Positions 8,122 through 16,979 of a DNA stretch of 64,000 bases are shown here, piece by piece (the first letter of the stretch is position 1; each line of letters starts with the position of its first letter). Location: positions 1,178,001 through 1,242,000 of the forward strand of contig NZ_CP151842.1 of assembly GCF_038452265.1 (NCBI RefSeq). Reading direction: 5' to 3'. Under the pieces are notes generated by a model. It was not told where the DNA came from and did not search any database. It worked only from the letters and a program-made list of their open reading frames with translations. The translations under genes were made by a program, and so were the position numbers. Source of the stretch: Vibrio diazotrophicus (lineage in GTDB: Bacteria > Pseudomonadota > Gammaproteobacteria > Enterobacterales > Vibrionaceae).

Positions 8122-9708
8122 ATGATTGACGTAGTTGATCTGTCGCGGTTGCAGTTCGCACTGACAGCGATGTATCACTTCTTGTTTGTTCCATTGACCC
8201 TCGGTATGGCTTTTTTACTAGCCATCATGGAGTCTCTATATGTAATGACTGACAAGCAGATCTACAAGGACATGACTAAGTTCTGGGGTAAGCTTTTCGG
8301 TATCAACTTCGCATTGGGTGTGGCAACAGGCCTGACAATGGAATTCCAGTTTGGTACCAACTGGTCTTATTACTCTCACTACGTAGGCGACATTTTTGGT
8401 GCACCTCTTGCTATCGAAGCCTTAGTAGCCTTTTTCCTAGAATCTACCTTTGTTGGCTTGTTCTTCTTTGGATGGGACCGATTAACCAAGCGTCAACACT
8501 TGGCGGTTACATGGTTAGTAGCACTAGGTTCAAACTTCTCTGCACTTTGGATCTTGATCGCTAACGGCTGGATGCAAAACCCTGTTGGTGCTGAATTCAA
8601 CTTCGAAACCATGCGTATGGAAATGGTGAGTTTCGCTGAGGTTGTATTTAACCCTGTAGCTCAGGTTAAGTTTGTTCACACCGTGGCTTCTGGTTACACA
8701 ACGGGTGCAATGTTCATTCTTGGTATCAGTTCGTACTACCTGTTGAAAGGGCGTGACGTTGCTTTCGCTCGTCGTTCTTTTGCCATTGCTTCTTCTTTCG
8801 GTATGGCGGCAATTTTGTCTGTAATCGTACTGGGTGACGAATCTGGTTATGAAGTTGGTGAGGTTCAGAAAGTGAAGCTGGCTGCTATCGAAGCAGAATG
8901 GCACACAGAACCTGCTCCTGCAGCGTTCACCATGTTTGGTCTTCCAAACCAAGAAACCATGCATACTGATTACGCAGTTAAGATCCCATATGTAATGGGC
9001 ATCATCGCGACTCGTTCATTTGATACTGAAGTAAAAGGTCTACGTGACCTTCGTGATGAGCACGTTGATCGTATTCGTAACGGTATGTATGCGTATGAAC
9101 TTCTAGAAAAACTTCGTGCTGGTGATAAATCATCAGAAAACATGATGGCATTTGATGAAGTGAAAAATGACCTAGGTTATGGCTTGCTGCTTAAACGCTA
9201 CACTGACAAAGTCACTGACGCGACTGAAGATCAAATTCAGGCAGCGGCAGATGACTCAATTCCAACAGTATGGCCTCTATTCTGGTCATTCCGTGTGATG
9301 GTGGGTGTTGGCTTTATCATGCTGTTTGTATTTGGTATGGCATTCGTACAGACATGTCGTCAAAAAATCGAACAGAAACCTTGGGTTCTCAAAGCGGCAC
9401 TGTTTAGTATCCCGCTACCTTGGATTGCAATTGAAGCTGGTTGGTTTGTGGCTGAATATGGTCGTCAACCATGGGCTGTTGGTGAAATCTTACCAACCAA
9501 CGTCGCCGCTTCTGCGTTAAGTGCGGGTGAAATCTGGACGTCTCTGTTCGCGATTTTGGCTCTGTACACAATATTCCTGATTGCTGAAGTATATCTAATG
9601 GTTAAGTTTGCTCGTAAAGGCCCTAGTAGCCTGAAAACTGGTCGTTACCATTTTGAGCAAGACGCTAACTCTGTAGAAGACAAAGTTAGTCGCCAAGTAG
9701 AAGCATAA
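8122..9708 (+). CDS. cydA: Cytochrome bd ubiquinol oxidase subunit I
   Basis: The 528-residue integral membrane protein starts MIDVVDLSRLQFALTAMYH at an ATG preceded by AAGGAG; the frame extends upstream but the ribosome site fixes this start. It has the usual CydA helices, haem-ligand regions (AMYHFLFVPLT, VKFVHTVASGY) and a long periplasmic Q-loop with the quinol-site region containing GWFVAEYGRQPW. It oxidises ubiquinol and carries haems b558, b595 and d. It heads the cydABX-ybgE operon. Confidence 0.97.
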   Translation: MIDVVDLSRLQFALTAMYHFLFVPLTLGMAFLLAIMESLYVMTDKQIYKDMTKFWGKLFGINFALGVATGLTMEFQFGTNWSYYSHYVGDIFGAPLAIEALVAFFLESTFVGLFFFGWDRLTKRQHLAVTWLVALGSNFSALWILIANGWMQNPVGAEFNFETMRMEMVSFAEVVFNPVAQVKFVHTVASGYTTGAMFILGISSYYLLKGRDVAFARRSFAIASSFGMAAILSVIVLGDESGYEVGEVQKVKLAAIEAEWHTEPAPAAFTMFGLPNQETMHTDYAVKIPYVMGIIATRSFDTEVKGLRDLRDEHVDRIRNGMYAYELLEKLRAGDKSSENMMAFDEVKNDLGYGLLLKRYTDKVTDATEDQIQAAADDSIPTVWPLFWSFRVMVGVGFIMLFVFGMAFVQTCRQKIEQKPWVLKAALFSIPLPWIAIEAGWFVAEYGRQPWAVGEILPTNVAASALSAGEIWTSLFAILALYTIFLIAEVYLMVKFARKGPSSLKTGRYHFEQDANSVEDKVSRQVEA

Positions 9709-9723
9709 GCAAGGAGAGAACAC

Positions 9724-10860
9724 ATGTTTGATTATGAAATCTTGCGACTAATCTGGTGGGTACTAATTGGTGTATTGCTGGTTGGTTTCGCAATTACAGA
9801 TGGCTTTGACATGGGCGTTGGTGCTCTTGTCCCTGTTATCGGCAAAAGTGACAATGAACGTCGCGTAATGATTAACTCTATCGCTCCTCACTGGGATGGT
9901 AACCAAGTTTGGTTGATCACAGCGGGTGGTGCTTTGTTTGCGGCATGGCCTTTGGTTTACGCAACGTCGTTCTCTGGTTTTTACCTAGCGATGATTGTGA
10001 CTTTGGCGGCGCTTTGGTTACGTCCGCTTGGTCTTGATTACCGTTCAAAAATTGAAGAACCAAAATGGCGTAATGCATGGGATATCTGTATCTCAATCAG
10101 TGGTTTTGTTCCGCCAATCATTTTTGGTGTGGCATTTGGTAACTTGCTACAAGGCGTACCATTCCAACTGAACGAGTTCTTGATGCCAACTTACCATGGT
10201 TCATTCTTTGGTCTGCTAAATCCCTTTGCACTTCTATGTGGTCTGGTCAGCTTGTTTATGATCCTTCTACAAGGAGCTTCTTGGCTACAAATGAAGACCA
10301 CAGATGCAGTTCATTCACGTGCGCGTGGAGTAGCGCAGCTTATGGGTCTGTTAACGACGGTTGCATTTGTTGCGGCGGGCTTCTGGGTTCAAGGTATTGA
10401 AGGCTATGTAATTGCTGGTGGCATTGATGGCAATGCAGTGTCTAACCCTCTAAACAAAGAAGTCGTGCGTGAAGTGGGTGCTTGGATGAACAACTTTGAG
10501 CAATACCCGTTAATGTGGGCTGCGCCTGCATTAGGTGTGGTAATGCCACTACTTGCCGCTTTAGCTTCTCGTTTTGAGAAAGGTGGCTTTGCATTCTTGG
10601 CATCAAGCTTAGGTAACGCGGGTGTTATCTTTACTTCTGGTTTGGCTATGTTCCCGTTTGTAATGCCATCAAGCTTAGATCCGAAGAGCAGCTTAACCAT
10701 GTGGGATTCTACATCGAGTGAACTGACTCTGAATCTAATGACGGGTGTCGCATTTGTAATGGTGCCAATTATTCTGGCTTACACTTCATGGACTTACTAC
10801 AAGATGTTTGGTCGTCTTGACAACAAGTTCATTGAAGAAAACAAGAACTCACTTTACTAA
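9724..10860 (+). CDS. cydB: Cytochrome bd ubiquinol oxidase subunit II
   Basis: The 378-residue multi-pass membrane subunit lies 15 bp downstream of cydA, with an AAGGAGAG ribosome site in between. The CydB signatures TDGFDMGVGAL and IAPHWDGNQVWL are present, and the length is normal. It pairs with CydA to form the high-affinity terminal oxidase in the inner membrane. Confidence 0.97.
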   Translation: MFDYEILRLIWWVLIGVLLVGFAITDGFDMGVGALVPVIGKSDNERRVMINSIAPHWDGNQVWLITAGGALFAAWPLVYATSFSGFYLAMIVTLAALWLRPLGLDYRSKIEEPKWRNAWDICISISGFVPPIIFGVAFGNLLQGVPFQLNEFLMPTYHGSFFGLLNPFALLCGLVSLFMILLQGASWLQMKTTDAVHSRARGVAQLMGLLTTVAFVAAGFWVQGIEGYVIAGGIDGNAVSNPLNKEVVREVGAWMNNFEQYPLMWAAPALGVVMPLLAALASRFEKGGFAFLASSLGNAGVIFTSGLAMFPFVMPSSLDPKSSLTMWDSTSSELTLNLMTGVAFVMVPIILAYTSWTYYKMFGRLDNKFIEENKNSLY

Positions 10861-10872
10861 GGAGCAAACATT

Positions 10873-10980
10873 ATGTGGTACTTTGCATGGATTTTAGGCG
10901 TATTACTCGCTTGTGCATTTGGCATCATCAATGCTCTTTGGCTAGAGCACACTGAAATGATGGATAAAGATAGTGAATAA
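10873..10980 (+). CDS. cydX: Cytochrome bd small subunit CydX
   Basis: A 35-residue ORF translates as MWYFAWILGVLLACAFGII followed by NALWLEHTEMMDKDSE: one transmembrane helix and a short charged tail, the CydX hallmark. A GGAG ribosome site stands right after the cydB stop. CydX stabilises the bd oxidase. Its stop overlaps the GTG start of ybgE by 8 bp. Confidence 0.95.
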   Translation: MWYFAWILGVLLACAFGIINALWLEHTEMMDKDSE

Positions 10981-11278
10981 CTTGTCGACTCAGGTTGCCA
11001 AGTTCCACTCTCCAATGGATAAAGCCTTATTCAAGGCTTTATCCTTAGTTCTGGGTTTCTACCATCTGTTTTCTATTATGTGGAACCCAGAATCTTACGC
11101 TGACAGTATTGGTGGTTTTAATGCCATCGTAGCTCCATTGATCATTTGGGCGATGTGCTCGAGCATGGTGTATGGCGTAGGGTTTAAACCACGTTTTTGG
11201 GTTTGGCAGCTATTGTTTAGCCCTTACATTTCACTTCCGATACTGATTATTTTCACTGGGATACGATTTCTCGCTTAA
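10973..11278 (+). CDS. ybgE: Cyd operon protein YbgE
   Basis: The 101-residue protein has about three hydrophobic segments and sits in the conserved place after cydX, overlapping it by 8 bp, which implies translational coupling. It begins with GTG. The YbgE family is an inner-membrane protein of the bd oxidase operon without a defined activity. A strong terminator follows, closing the cyd operon before the tol genes. Confidence 0.88.
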   Translation: MNNLSTQVAKFHSPMDKALFKALSLVLGFYHLFSIMWNPESYADSIGGFNAIVAPLIIWAMCSSMVYGVGFKPRFWVWQLLFSPYISLPILIIFTGIRFLA

Positions 11279-11312
11279 GTGTTTGAATTTTCAGTTGGTG
11301 AAGAATTAGACG

Positions 11313-11350
11313 AATTAGCGCTTTCTCTTTGAGGTAGCGCTAATTTTTTT
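11313..11350 (+). terminator. Terminator between cyd and tol operons
   Basis: ATTAGCGCT and AGCGCTAAT form a 9-bp stem around a 13-nt loop, immediately followed by seven T residues. It lies 35 bp after ybgE. Confidence 0.9.
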
Positions 11351-11447
11351 GACACTCTGTTACGAATTACCTCATTCCCCCTTGTACTATCGACAATGAG
11401 TTGCGTTATAGTAAAACCTCATTCGGTAAATCAATTAATCCAAAATT

Positions 11448-11855
11448 ATGAAAACGTTTCATTGGCCAATCACCATTTACTACGAAGATACGGATGCAGG
11501 TGGTGTCGTTTATCATTCGAACTACCTCAAATTTTTTGAAAGGGCTCGCACTGAAATGCTGCGTGCAATTGGTGTATCTCAACAAGTTTTGTTGGAACAA
11601 CGCATAGGATTTGTTGTCAGACATGCCGACATCGATTTTATACAAGGTGCTCGATTGGACGATCAACTCAATGTTGTCACGACTATTTCTGAACTAAAGA
11701 AAGCATCGCTAATATTCTGTCAGGAGCTCGTCAATCCTGATAACAAGGTGTTGTGTAAAGCAATAGTTAAGGTAGCATGTATCGACAATGAGAAGATGAG
11801 ACCTAAGGCCATGCCTCAATTAATTATTTCGGAGTTAACCAACAGTGCAAGCTGA
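11448..11855 (+). CDS. ybgC: Tol-Pal-associated acyl-CoA thioesterase YbgC
   Basis: This hotdog-fold protein of 135 residues carries the 4-hydroxybenzoyl-CoA-thioesterase-type active site YYEDTDAGGVVYHSNYLKFFERART. YbgC hydrolyses short acyl-CoA or acyl-ACP thioesters and is associated with the Tol complex and phospholipid enzymes. It is the first gene of the tol-pal operon and overlaps tolQ by 11 bp. Confidence 0.95.
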   Translation: MKTFHWPITIYYEDTDAGGVVYHSNYLKFFERARTEMLRAIGVSQQVLLEQRIGFVVRHADIDFIQGARLDDQLNVVTTISELKKASLIFCQELVNPDNKVLCKAIVKVACIDNEKMRPKAMPQLIISELTNSAS

Positions 11856-12528
11856 TATTTCAATTCTCGACCTTTTCCTTCAGGCCAGTTTGTTAGTCAA
11901 AATGGTCATGCTTATCCTTTTGGGAATGTCGATTGTTTCGTGGGCGATGATCATCAAGCGTTATAAAATTTTGTCAAAAGCCACAAAAGACGCTGAGGCG
12001 TTTGAAGATAAGTTTTGGTCAGGTACAGATTTAGCTGTTCTTTATCAAGATGTGAAAAAGCGCAAAGACGAAATCATGGGCACAGAAGAAATCTTCTATT
12101 CAGGTTTCACTGAATTTGCTCGTCTACGTAAAACGAACTCTGACTCACCTGACTTTGTGATGGAAGGTACTGGTCGAGCAATGCGCGTATCTGTGGCACG
12201 TGAAGTAGAAGAGTTAGAAGCAAACTTACCATTTCTAGCAACAGTAGGCTCAATTAGTCCTTATATCGGATTGTTTGGTACGGTTTGGGGTATTATGCAT
12301 GCGTTCATTGCGTTAGGCGCAGTAAAGCAAGCCACATTAGCAATGGTCGCGCCGGGTATCGCTGAAGCACTAGTTGCGACCGCAATGGGTCTGTTTGCTG
12401 CAATTCCTGCGGTAATGGCATACAACCGTTTGAGTAATACGGTTGGCAAGTTAGAGCACTCTTACGCAACGTTTTCTGAAGAATTCCATAGCATTTTACA
12501 CCGCCAAGCAATGGCGGGTAGGGAATAA
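11845..12528 (+). CDS. tolQ: Tol-Pal proton-motor subunit TolQ
   Basis: The 227-residue MotA/TolQ/ExbB-family protein starts with GTG inside the end of ybgC. Three membrane segments are seen near the N-terminus and around residues 135-155 and 165-190, with the family loop GSISPYIGLFGTVWGIMHAF and the GIAEALVATAMGLFAAIPAV helix. With TolR it uses the proton motive force to drive TolA, supporting outer-membrane constriction at division. Confidence 0.97.
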   Translation: MQADISILDLFLQASLLVKMVMLILLGMSIVSWAMIIKRYKILSKATKDAEAFEDKFWSGTDLAVLYQDVKKRKDEIMGTEEIFYSGFTEFARLRKTNSDSPDFVMEGTGRAMRVSVAREVEELEANLPFLATVGSISPYIGLFGTVWGIMHAFIALGAVKQATLAMVAPGIAEALVATAMGLFAAIPAVMAYNRLSNTVGKLEHSYATFSEEFHSILHRQAMAGRE

Positions 12529-12531
12529 TCA

Positions 12532-12975
12532 ATGGCCGGTTATCAGCCAAAGAAGCGTAAACTCACTGCTGAAATCAACGTTGTACCTTACATCGACGTT
12601 ATGTTGGTGTTGCTGATTATCTTCATGGTGACATCACCATTTGTGACTCAAGGCGTTGATGTAGAGCTTCCTAAAACGTCAACAGCTAAATCTGCTTTAG
12701 AAATGGCAGGCGATAGCGACGCAAGCTTTATCATCGTTGAAATTGATAAAGAAGGTAACTTAGGCTTGAGCGTCAACAATGAAGAGGTGCAGCGAGGACT
12801 GTCGCTACAAGATATTATCGTCAGAGTGAAAGCAGAACTATCACTTAAGCCAAACTCTCCGGTTGCCGTAGGTGGTGATGCTGCCACACCGTATGCAGAA
12901 GTGGTACTTGTGTTAGATGAATTAAGTCGAGCCGGTATACCAAAAGTCGGGTTGTTAACGGATATCAAGGAATAG
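12532..12975 (+). CDS. tolR: Tol-Pal proton-motor subunit TolR
   Basis: The 147-residue ExbD/TolR-family protein has a single N-terminal membrane helix that includes the proton-carrying aspartate in VPYIDVMLVLLIIFMV, followed by a periplasmic domain. It lies 3 bp after tolQ. Confidence 0.97.
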   Translation: MAGYQPKKRKLTAEINVVPYIDVMLVLLIIFMVTSPFVTQGVDVELPKTSTAKSALEMAGDSDASFIIVEIDKEGNLGLSVNNEEVQRGLSLQDIIVRVKAELSLKPNSPVAVGGDAATPYAEVVLVLDELSRAGIPKVGLLTDIKE

Positions 12976-12989
12976 GCTTAACATCGTTC

Positions 12990-14060
12990 ATGAAAGATCA
13001 TAAGTCGAAAAAGAATTCATATACCAAGCCGATAGCGATTTCTGTCGGCCTTCATGCAGTTTTGATTGCCGCTTTGCTTTGGGGGACGGACTTCACCATG
13101 TCTAAACCTGAACCTTCTGGCCAAATGGTGCAAGCGGTAGTGATCGATCCAAATTTGGTCAAGCAGCAAGCGGATAAAATCCGTAGTCAACGCGAAGCCG
13201 CATCTAAAAAAGAGCAAGAGCGTTTGGATAAGCTGCGTAGAGAAAGCGAGCAGTTAGAAAAGAATCGCAAAGCGGAAGAAGAACGCATTCGTAAGCTGAA
13301 AGAGCAGCAAGCCAAAGAAGCTAAAGCAGCGAGAGATGCAGAGAAGCGTCGTCAAGAGCAAGAAGAGCAGCAAAAGATTGCTGCAGAAAAAGCGCGCGTA
13401 GCAAAAGAACAAGCTGCTAAAGCAGAAGCAGAAAGAAAAACCAAAGAAGAAGCGGCTAAGAAAGCGGAGGCTGAACGTGTAGCGAAAGAGGCCGCGGCAG
13501 CGAAAGCAGAGCAAGAAAGAGTAGCGAAGGAAAAAGCGGCTCAGGAAGCTCAAGAAAAAGCGCGTCGTGAACGTGAGGCTGCTCAGAAAGCAGAACAAGA
13601 AAGAATAGCGAAAGAAAAAGCGGCAAAAGAAGCGGCTGAAAAAGCGAGACTAGAGAAAGAACGAGCAGAAAAAGCAAGGCTAGAGCGTTTGGAACAGGAA
13701 AAAGCACTGAACAGTATCTTTTCAGGCTTAGAAAGTGAAGCTCAACAAAACACTTCAGCTCGTTCACAATACGTAATGAGTGAAGCCGAACGTTGGGGCG
13801 CAATATATACCCAGATGATTCAGCAAAATTTGTTACTGGAAGATAGTTTTAAAGGAAAAGAATGTAAGGTGAACTTGCGTTTAATTCCAACGGGCGCAGG
13901 CGCAATAGTGGGTGACTTATCGGTTATGAACGGTGATTCGCGCCTATGTTCTGCGACAAGACGTGCAGTAGCGCAAGTTGGAACATTTCCATTACCGAAA
14001 GACGATTCTGACGTAGTCGAAAAACTGAAAAATATTAATTTAACCGTAGTACCAGAGTAA
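12990..14060 (+). CDS. tolA: Tol-Pal envelope-spanning protein TolA
   Basis: The 356-residue protein has an N-terminal membrane anchor (about residues 14-34), a long Ala/Lys/Glu-rich helical stalk (about 55-240, with repeats of the AKEAAEKARLEKE type) and a C-terminal globular domain (about 255-356) that contacts Pal and is the entry point for colicins and filamentous phages in other species (CTX phage in V. cholerae). The repetitive stalk produces long open frames on the opposite strand, which are artefacts. Confidence 0.96.
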   Translation: MKDHKSKKNSYTKPIAISVGLHAVLIAALLWGTDFTMSKPEPSGQMVQAVVIDPNLVKQQADKIRSQREAASKKEQERLDKLRRESEQLEKNRKAEEERIRKLKEQQAKEAKAARDAEKRRQEQEEQQKIAAEKARVAKEQAAKAEAERKTKEEAAKKAEAERVAKEAAAAKAEQERVAKEKAAQEAQEKARREREAAQKAEQERIAKEKAAKEAAEKARLEKERAEKARLERLEQEKALNSIFSGLESEAQQNTSARSQYVMSEAERWGAIYTQMIQQNLLLEDSFKGKECKVNLRLIPTGAGAIVGDLSVMNGDSRLCSATRRAVAQVGTFPLPKDDSDVVEKLKNINLTVVPE

Positions 14061-14074
14061 AAAGGATAAAGCTT

Positions 14075-15427
14075 GTGTTTAAGCGATTGATTTTAGGATG
14101 TGTACTTGTCATCACAAGTAGTCTGCAATTTGCCAATGCAGCGTTGGAGCTGGTTATTACCGATGGTATTAACTCTGCGCGCCCAATTGCCATTGTTCCA
14201 TTCAAATGGGAAGGTTCCGCTCCGTTACCACAAGACGTTTCGGCTGTTATTTCATCAGACCTACAAAGAAGTGGGAAATTCAGCCCAATTCCTACAAGCA
14301 AAATGCCGCAAACTCCGTACACTGAAACACAAGTGAAATTTGATGCTTGGACCAGTATCGGTGTCGATGCGCTGCTTACAGGAAGCATTACGCAAAATGC
14401 TGAAGGTAACTATGTTATCAATTATCAACTAGTAGACGTTGTACGTGGGCAACTGACTCAAGGGCAAGGTAAAGCGCTGAGTTCTGATGGCCAGTTGGTT
14501 CTTTCTAAAGATCATGTACTGTTCAACAAGGTTGCGACCGTACCTGCGAAGCGACTACGTGAATACGCGCATAGAATTTCAGATCTTGTTTACGAACAAC
14601 TCACCGGAGAAAAAGGTGCGTTTTTAACTCGTATTGCTTATGTGGTCGTGAACGATAAAGATCCGTACCCATATCAGTTACGTGTTGCAGATTACGACGG
14701 TTACAACGAAAGACTGGTTCTTCGTTCTAAGCAGCCTCTTATGTCGCCTTCATGGTCACCGGATGGCAAAACACTGGCTTACGTTAGCTTCCAAAATGGT
14801 CAGGCAGAAATTTATCTGATGAACATTTACACCGGAACTCGTGAAAAAGTGACGTCATACCCACGTCATAATGGGGCACCAAAATTTTCTCCTGACGGAA
14901 AACAGTTGGCGTTAGTACTGTCTAAAACAGGCAGTCTACAAGTGTATACCTTGGACTTAGCTTCCCGTAAGCTGACGCAAATAACGAGTGGTCGCTCAAA
15001 TAACACGGAGCCATTTTGGCATCCGAATGGTGAATCGCTCATATTTACATCAGATCGGGGTGGTAAACCACAGATATATCAAGTAAATTTGTCAGACCGT
15101 GCAACGACGCGTTTGACTTGGCAGGGCAGCCAAAATTTAGGCGGTCAGATTACTCCGGATGGTCGATTCCTCGTTATGGTGAATCGTTCAAACTCTGGCT
15201 TTAACCTGGCAAAACAAGATTTGGAAACGGGATCAGTACAAGTTCTTACAAAAACTTTGCTTGATGAGTCTCCAAGTATTGCGCCGAATGGTGGTATGGT
15301 TATATACAGTTCCATCTACAACAAGACCAACGTATTGTCGATGGTCTCAATAGACGGAAGATTTAAAGCTAGATTACCGGCAACCAACGGACGTGTACGC
15401 GCTCCTGCCTGGTCTCCGTTCTTATAG
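14075..15427 (+). CDS. tolB: Tol-Pal periplasmic beta-propeller protein TolB
   Basis: The 450-residue protein starts at GTG and has a signal peptide ending at about ANA-ALELVITDG. The N-terminal TolB domain precedes PD40/WD40-like propeller repeats, visible as PSWSPDGKTLAYVS, PKFSPDGKQLALVLS, PFWHPNGESLIFTSD and PDGRFLVMV. TolB binds Pal and TolA in the periplasm. Confidence 0.97.
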   Translation: MFKRLILGCVLVITSSLQFANAALELVITDGINSARPIAIVPFKWEGSAPLPQDVSAVISSDLQRSGKFSPIPTSKMPQTPYTETQVKFDAWTSIGVDALLTGSITQNAEGNYVINYQLVDVVRGQLTQGQGKALSSDGQLVLSKDHVLFNKVATVPAKRLREYAHRISDLVYEQLTGEKGAFLTRIAYVVVNDKDPYPYQLRVADYDGYNERLVLRSKQPLMSPSWSPDGKTLAYVSFQNGQAEIYLMNIYTGTREKVTSYPRHNGAPKFSPDGKQLALVLSKTGSLQVYTLDLASRKLTQITSGRSNNTEPFWHPNGESLIFTSDRGGKPQIYQVNLSDRATTRLTWQGSQNLGGQITPDGRFLVMVNRSNSGFNLAKQDLETGSVQVLTKTLLDESPSIAPNGGMVIYSSIYNKTNVLSMVSIDGRFKARLPATNGRVRAPAWSPFL

Positions 15428-15455
15428 CGAAAAATACAAAATAAAGGAAAACAAG

Positions 15456-15998
15456 ATGCAACTTAATAAAGTTCTTAAAGGGCTACTAATTGCGCTACCA
15501 GTACTAGCAGTGACAGCTTGTAGTTCAAGCGATGACGCAGCAAGCAACGCTGGTTCAGAAACAACTAACCAATCAACTTCAGGTTCAGCTAACCAAGTTG
15601 ACACAACTGTTGTTTCTCCAATGGATCAAAACGGTCAGCTTTCTGAGCAAGAGCTTAAAGAGCAAGCTCTACGTGAAACTTCAACAATTTACTTCGCATT
15701 CGATAACGCAACTATCGCTGGTGACTACGAAGAAATGCTAGCGGCTCACGCAGCTTACCTAAGCAAAATGCCAAGCCTTAAAGTAACTATCGAAGGTCAC
15801 GCTGATGAGCGTGGTACTCCAGAGTACAACATCGCACTTGGTGAGCGTCGTGCACAAGCAGTAGCTAAATACCTAGAAGCACTAGGTGTTCAAGCTGACC
15901 AAATCTCTATCGTTAGCTACGGTGAAGAGAAGCCTCTTCTTCTTGGCCAATCTGACGAAGTATATGCTAAGAACCGCCGCGCAGTTCTAGTATACTAA
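15456..15998 (+). CDS. pal: Peptidoglycan-associated lipoprotein Pal
   Basis: The 180-residue lipoprotein starts MQLNKVLKGLLIALPVLAV at an ATG after AAAGGA; an upstream frame extension is rejected because it lacks the signal peptide start. The lipobox is AVTAC. A Ser/Thr-rich linker leads to an OmpA-like peptidoglycan-binding domain (TIEGHADERGTPEYN, ALGERRAQAVAKYL). It anchors the outer membrane to peptidoglycan and partners TolB. Confidence 0.97.
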   Translation: MQLNKVLKGLLIALPVLAVTACSSSDDAASNAGSETTNQSTSGSANQVDTTVVSPMDQNGQLSEQELKEQALRETSTIYFAFDNATIAGDYEEMLAAHAAYLSKMPSLKVTIEGHADERGTPEYNIALGERRAQAVAKYLEALGVQADQISIVSYGEEKPLLLGQSDEVYAKNRRAVLVY

Positions 15999-16005
15999 TT
16001 CAGGG

Positions 16006-16791
16006 ATGAACCTCATGTTCAGTAACTTAAAGCGCCTGATCACGCTTACGTTACTGGCAAGTGCAGCGAACAGTTCGTTCGCTGCACCAGCTCCAGTATC
16101 TGATCTCAGCAATAATTCATCTAGCCAAACCTCTTCTACTCGAACAGCTTCTTCAGAATCGGAAGTTCAGCGATTAGAGCGTCTGCTTGAAACTCGTGCG
16201 CGCCTTCAAGTGCAAATGCAGCAGCAGCTAGACACCATGGCTCTCGAAATCAATGAATTACGTGGGCAGATAGAAAAAAATAACTACGATATGCAGCAGA
16301 TGTTACAACGCCAAAGGGAGTTGTTTGTCGAGCTTGACCGTGTTCGTGGTGAAATGAAAAAGCCTGCACCTGCGGCGGCTGCATCTAACGATGAAGACGT
16401 TCCTCAAGGTACATTCAGCAGTGATGCAGATGAACAAGCGGCTTATCAAAATGCCGTAGACCTAATTCTGAAGAAACGTGACTACGCTGGTGCGATAGCC
16501 GCCTTCCAACAATTCCAAAAAGATTATCCAAACTCGAACTTTGCACCAAATGCGCATTATTGGTTGGGGCAACTGTATTTCGCTAAGAAACAAGATAAAG
16601 AAGCTGCGACCAGTTTTGCTGCAGTAGTTTCTTACAAAGAATCTAACAAGCGAGCAGATGCTTTAGTGAAGTTAGGCGATATTGCTAAACGAAACAATAA
16701 TGAAGCCCAAGCTAAAAAGTACTATCAACAAGTAGTTGATGAATACCCAACCAGTGCTTCAGCGAAAGTCGCCAGTGAAAATCTGAAGTAA
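16006..16791 (+). CDS. cpoB: Cell division coordinator CpoB (YbgF)
   Basis: The 261-residue protein has a signal peptide cleaved near SSFAAPA, an N-terminal coiled coil (about residues 50-115, Leu/Gln/Arg-rich) for trimerisation and C-terminal TPR repeats (YPNSNFAPNAHYWLGQLYF, ALVKLGDIAKRN). CpoB couples Tol function to PBP1B-driven peptidoglycan synthesis at the septum. It ends the tol-pal operon. Confidence 0.95.
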   Translation: MNLMFSNLKRLITLTLLASAANSSFAAPAPVSDLSNNSSSQTSSTRTASSESEVQRLERLLETRARLQVQMQQQLDTMALEINELRGQIEKNNYDMQQMLQRQRELFVELDRVRGEMKKPAPAAAASNDEDVPQGTFSSDADEQAAYQNAVDLILKKRDYAGAIAAFQQFQKDYPNSNFAPNAHYWLGQLYFAKKQDKEAATSFAAVVSYKESNKRADALVKLGDIAKRNNNEAQAKKYYQQVVDEYPTSASAKVASENLK

Positions 16792-16808
16792 TAAAGCAGA
16801 TGATAGAA

Positions 16809-16840
16809 AAGAGGTTGCCAAACGGCAGCCTCTTTTTTCT
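16809..16840 (+). terminator. Terminator of the tol-pal-cpoB operon
   Basis: GAGGTTGCC pairs with GGCAGCCTC (one G-U pair) around a short AAAC loop and is followed by TTTTTTC. Confidence 0.9.
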
Positions 16841-16979
16841 TTCACTCTTAGCTAAAGCAACGGATATTGCTGTTGAGCAAAAACACTTACTGTCGCTGCG
16901 CAAAAGAATCATTTTTGCCTATCTATTCTATGTCGGTGTACAATGCCCGAATTAAAGGAAGTTGCATAGAGCATGAGCA

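Noticed and set aside
13254..13803. Long minus-strand ORFs opposite tolA
   Set aside because: They are Phe/Leu/Ser-rich mirror images of the Ala/Lys/Glu-rich TolA stalk, a known compositional artefact.
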